Assembly (NCBI GenBank): GCA_001299455.1
Contig: CYUK01000003.1
Coordinates: 1,240,001-1,304,000 of the forward strand
Length of the DNA stretch: 64,000 nt
Source of the DNA: Clostridiales bacterium SIT11
Lineage (GTDB): Bacteria; Bacillota; Clostridia; Tissierellales; Peptoniphilaceae
Direction: 5' to 3'
The notes under the pieces are model-generated. The model saw only the letters and a list, made by a program, of their open reading frames with translations. It was not told where the DNA came from and made no database searches. Made by a program: the position numbers and the translations under genes. Below are positions 62,114 through 64,000 of the stretch, in pieces; position 1 is the first letter of the stretch, and every line of letters starts with the position of its first letter.

Positions 62114-63447
62114 TGGCCATGGATGGCAGGATTCCTCCCTATGATGAGGATGCAGAAGTCAACGTCCTGGGGTCTATGCTCCTGGAAAAGGACAGCATTA
62201 CAAGGGCTGTTGAACTCTTGCAATTTGATGATTTTTACCGGAAGGCCCATGGGCAAATTTTTCTGGCCATTACAGACCTCTATACCTTAAATGAGCCGGC
62301 AGACCTGGTGACTGTAGCCAACCAATTAAAGGAAAAAGGCCAGCTGACAGATGTAGGCGGGACCGCCTACTTAGCTGCCCTCACGGCTTCTGTAGTCACC
62401 ACCTCCAATGTGAAATACTATTGTGAAATTGTCAAGGACAAGGCCCTCCTCCGCCAGCTCATCCACCAGTCCGATGAAATTTTAAATGACGCCTACCTCC
62501 AAAAGGGGGAAGTTCAAGCTCTTTTAGAAAAGGCGGAAAAGGGAATTTTTGAAATTGCCGAAGGGACCCACCGCGGGGGCCTCATTCCCCTATCTGGTGT
62601 GGTCCAAGAAACCTTTGAAACCATGCAAAAAAGAGCCCAGGATCCCAAGGGGCTGACAGGTTTGACCACAGGCTTTGCAGACTTAAACCGGAAGTTATCA
62701 GGTCTGCAAAAGTCGGACCTGGTCCTTTTAGCTGCCCGTCCCTCCATGGGAAAGACGGCCCTCATGGTCAATATTGCCACCAATGCCGCCTTGGAAGGCG
62801 GAGCCAAGGTGGCCATGTTCAGCCTGGAAATGAGCTCCAACCAATTGGTCCAAAGGATTTTATCCTCTACAGCCCATGTGGACCTGTCTAAGATTATTTC
62901 TGCCGACTTAAATGATGAAGAATGGCGGAAAATTTTAACCGCCATCCGCCACCTCCAAAGCATTGACATAGAAATTGACGATACACCGGGGCTGACTCCC
63001 TTGGAGGTCAAGGCCAAGTGCCGGCGGCTCAAGGCGGAAAAGGGCCTGGACCTCATTGTAATTGACTACCTTCAACTTATGGAAGCCGGAGGTCGGGGAG
63101 AGTCTCGGCAGCAAGAGATTTCTTCCATATCCCGAGCCCTCAAGGGGATTGCCAAGGAACTGGACGTTCCCTTAATTGCCCTGTCCCAGCTGTCCCGGGC
63201 ACCGGAACTACGGCAAGACCACAGGCCCATCCTGTCTGACTTAAGAGAAAGTGGCGCCATTGAACAAGATGCCGACGTGGTCATGTTCCTCTACAGGGAC
63301 GACTACTACAACGAGGAGTCAGAAAAGAAAAACACCGGGGAACTGATTATTGCCAAGCATCGAAACGGGCCCACGGGGACTGTAGACCTGGTCTTTAAGA
63401 AAGAATACACAAAATTTGTCAGCATGGAATTTCAAAGAGACCACTAA
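62113..63447 (+). CDS. dnaB: Replicative DNA helicase
   Basis: The hexameric replication-fork helicase. 444 residues: N-terminal collar domain (1-150; IPPYDEDAEVNVLGSMLLE), linker helix, and RecA-like motor with Walker A AARPSMGKTALM (about 205-216), FSLEMSSNQLVQRIL, Walker B LIVIDYLQLM and LSQLSRAPELRQDHRPILSD. There is no separate ribosome-binding site: the TAATG overlap with rplI implies coupling. A second ATG two codons later is an alternative start. Confidence 0.97.
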   Translation: MAMDGRIPPYDEDAEVNVLGSMLLEKDSITRAVELLQFDDFYRKAHGQIFLAITDLYTLNEPADLVTVANQLKEKGQLTDVGGTAYLAALTASVVTTSNVKYYCEIVKDKALLRQLIHQSDEILNDAYLQKGEVQALLEKAEKGIFEIAEGTHRGGLIPLSGVVQETFETMQKRAQDPKGLTGLTTGFADLNRKLSGLQKSDLVLLAARPSMGKTALMVNIATNAALEGGAKVAMFSLEMSSNQLVQRILSSTAHVDLSKIISADLNDEEWRKILTAIRHLQSIDIEIDDTPGLTPLEVKAKCRRLKAEKGLDLIVIDYLQLMEAGGRGESRQQEISSISRALKGIAKELDVPLIALSQLSRAPELRQDHRPILSDLRESGAIEQDADVVMFLYRDDYYNEESEKKNTGELIIAKHRNGPTGTVDLVFKKEYTKFVSMEFQRDH

Positions 63448-63476
63448 AAAAGATTGGATAGAAAAGAGAGTGCACA

Positions 63477-64000
63477 ATGGATTCAACCAGTATCCTTCAG
63501 ATTCTTTCATTAGTTATTTTAATTGCCTGTTCTGCTTTTTTTTCATCTTCAGAAACAGCCTTAACTAGCATCACCCCTATTAAGGTCCGGCAGCTGAAAG
63601 AAAAGAAGGTTAAAAATTCCCATGTCCTGGATGAGCTTTTACAAGACCCTTCAGGGATGATTTCCACCATCTTAGTGGGAAATAATATTGTCAATATTGG
63701 GGCGTCTTCCCTGGCCACTATTTTTTTTACAAGCTTTTATGGATCGGCCCGGGGCCCTTTATTTTCTACAATTATTATGACCTTCTTGGTCCTTATTTTT
63801 GGGGAAATTACGCCTAAATCCATTGCCCAAAGTAAGTCGGAGAAGGTGGCCCTAAGGACGTCTCCAGCTATTTATGGCCTAAAACAAGTCTTGCGGCCCC
63901 TGGTCTACCTTCTGACTCTGATTACCTCCGGCTTAATTAAAGTCTTTGTCTATGGAGACCCGGAAGAAGATCGGATTACCAAGGAAGAGCTCAGGACCAT
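63477..64000 (+). CDS. CNNM-domain (HlyC/CorC-type) membrane protein, 5' part
   Basis: Runs off the right edge; 174 residues are visible. MDSTSILQILSLVILIACSA opens a first TM followed by FFSSSETALTSIT, the conserved polar motif of the CNNM/DUF21 transmembrane domain. VGNNIVNIGASSLAT and LVLIFGEITPKSIAQSKSEK are the second and third family motifs. CNNM proteins export or sense Mg2+ or Co2+; CBS and CorC_HlyC domains should follow outside the window. GAAAAGAGAG precedes the ATG, about 30 bases after dnaB. Confidence 0.88.
   Translation, partial: MDSTSILQILSLVILIACSAFFSSSETALTSITPIKVRQLKEKKVKNSHVLDELLQDPSGMISTILVGNNIVNIGASSLATIFFTSFYGSARGPLFSTIIMTFLVLIFGEITPKSIAQSKSEKVALRTSPAIYGLKQVLRPLVYLLTLITSGLIKVFVYGDPEEDRITKEELRT

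Overview
The window looks like chromosome of a low-to-moderate GC Gram-positive anaerobe (Bacillota). Three gene orders point there: metG-tatD-rnmV-rsmA, rpsF-ssb-rpsR followed by yybS-gdpP-rplI-dnaB, and gap-pgk-tpiA-gpmI-eno. T-box and TPP leaders, strong AAGGAGG ribosome-binding sites and TTGACA/TATAAT promoters agree. The load of amino-acid transporters (AGCS, NSS, a T-box-controlled ABC importer), M20 peptidases, a D-serine dehydratase and an NhaC antiporter suggests an amino-acid-fermenting organism, perhaps Tissierellia/Peptoniphilaceae. That placement is inference; no rRNA is present to test it.

Layout. 1-8.4 kb: a cut DUF308 membrane protein, tRNA-Thr, a YcxB-like protein, a GNAT acetyltransferase, D-serine dehydratase, and a two-gene ABC exporter whose permease carries a coiled coil of nearly 500 residues. 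8.5-11.8 kb: pdxS (without pdxT), a YtcJ-type amidohydrolase and panD behind a riboswitch-like leader. 11.9-15.85 kb: a distinctly AT-rich block with a GntR regulator divergent from an NhaC antiporter and an amidohydrolase, with a 12-bp palindromic operator between them. 15.85-22.2 kb: a DMT transporter, thiC under a TPP riboswitch, a TraB-family protein, an M20 amidohydrolase and a purine permease. 22.3-25.3 kb: a T-box leader (specifier read as UAC, Tyr) driving a three-gene ABC importer. 25.5-31.1 kb: a RocB-like peptidase, a uracil-DNA-glycosylase-family protein, a two-component system and an NSS symporter.

31.2-38.3 kb is the least conventional stretch. It holds an 862-residue protein joining two RNA-polymerase alpha-CTD-like domains to a sigma-70 region-4-like helix-turn-helix, a Lys/Glu-rich protein, a polysaccharide deacetylase, an AI-2E-family permease and a TIM-barrel-like protein of unknown function. 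38.4-45.2 kb is a lower-glycolysis operon whose GAPDH has a rebuilt coenzyme-binding loop, ending with a SixA-like phosphatase and apt. 45.3-57.5 kb: proS with a structured leader, an AGCS symporter, metG-tatD-rnmV-rsmA, a CzrA-like ArsR sensor, glutaredoxin, murJ, an uncharacterised acidic protein and a pyridoxamine-kinase-like enzyme. 57.5-64 kb: rpsF-ssb-rpsR, yybS-gdpP-rplI-dnaB and the start of a CNNM-domain membrane protein.

Most promising for novelty are the alpha-CTD/sigma-4 hybrid protein (31206-33794), the panD leader with mutually exclusive stems (11218-11336), and the GAPDH loop insertion. No CRISPR array, insertion sequence, prophage or rRNA gene was seen.
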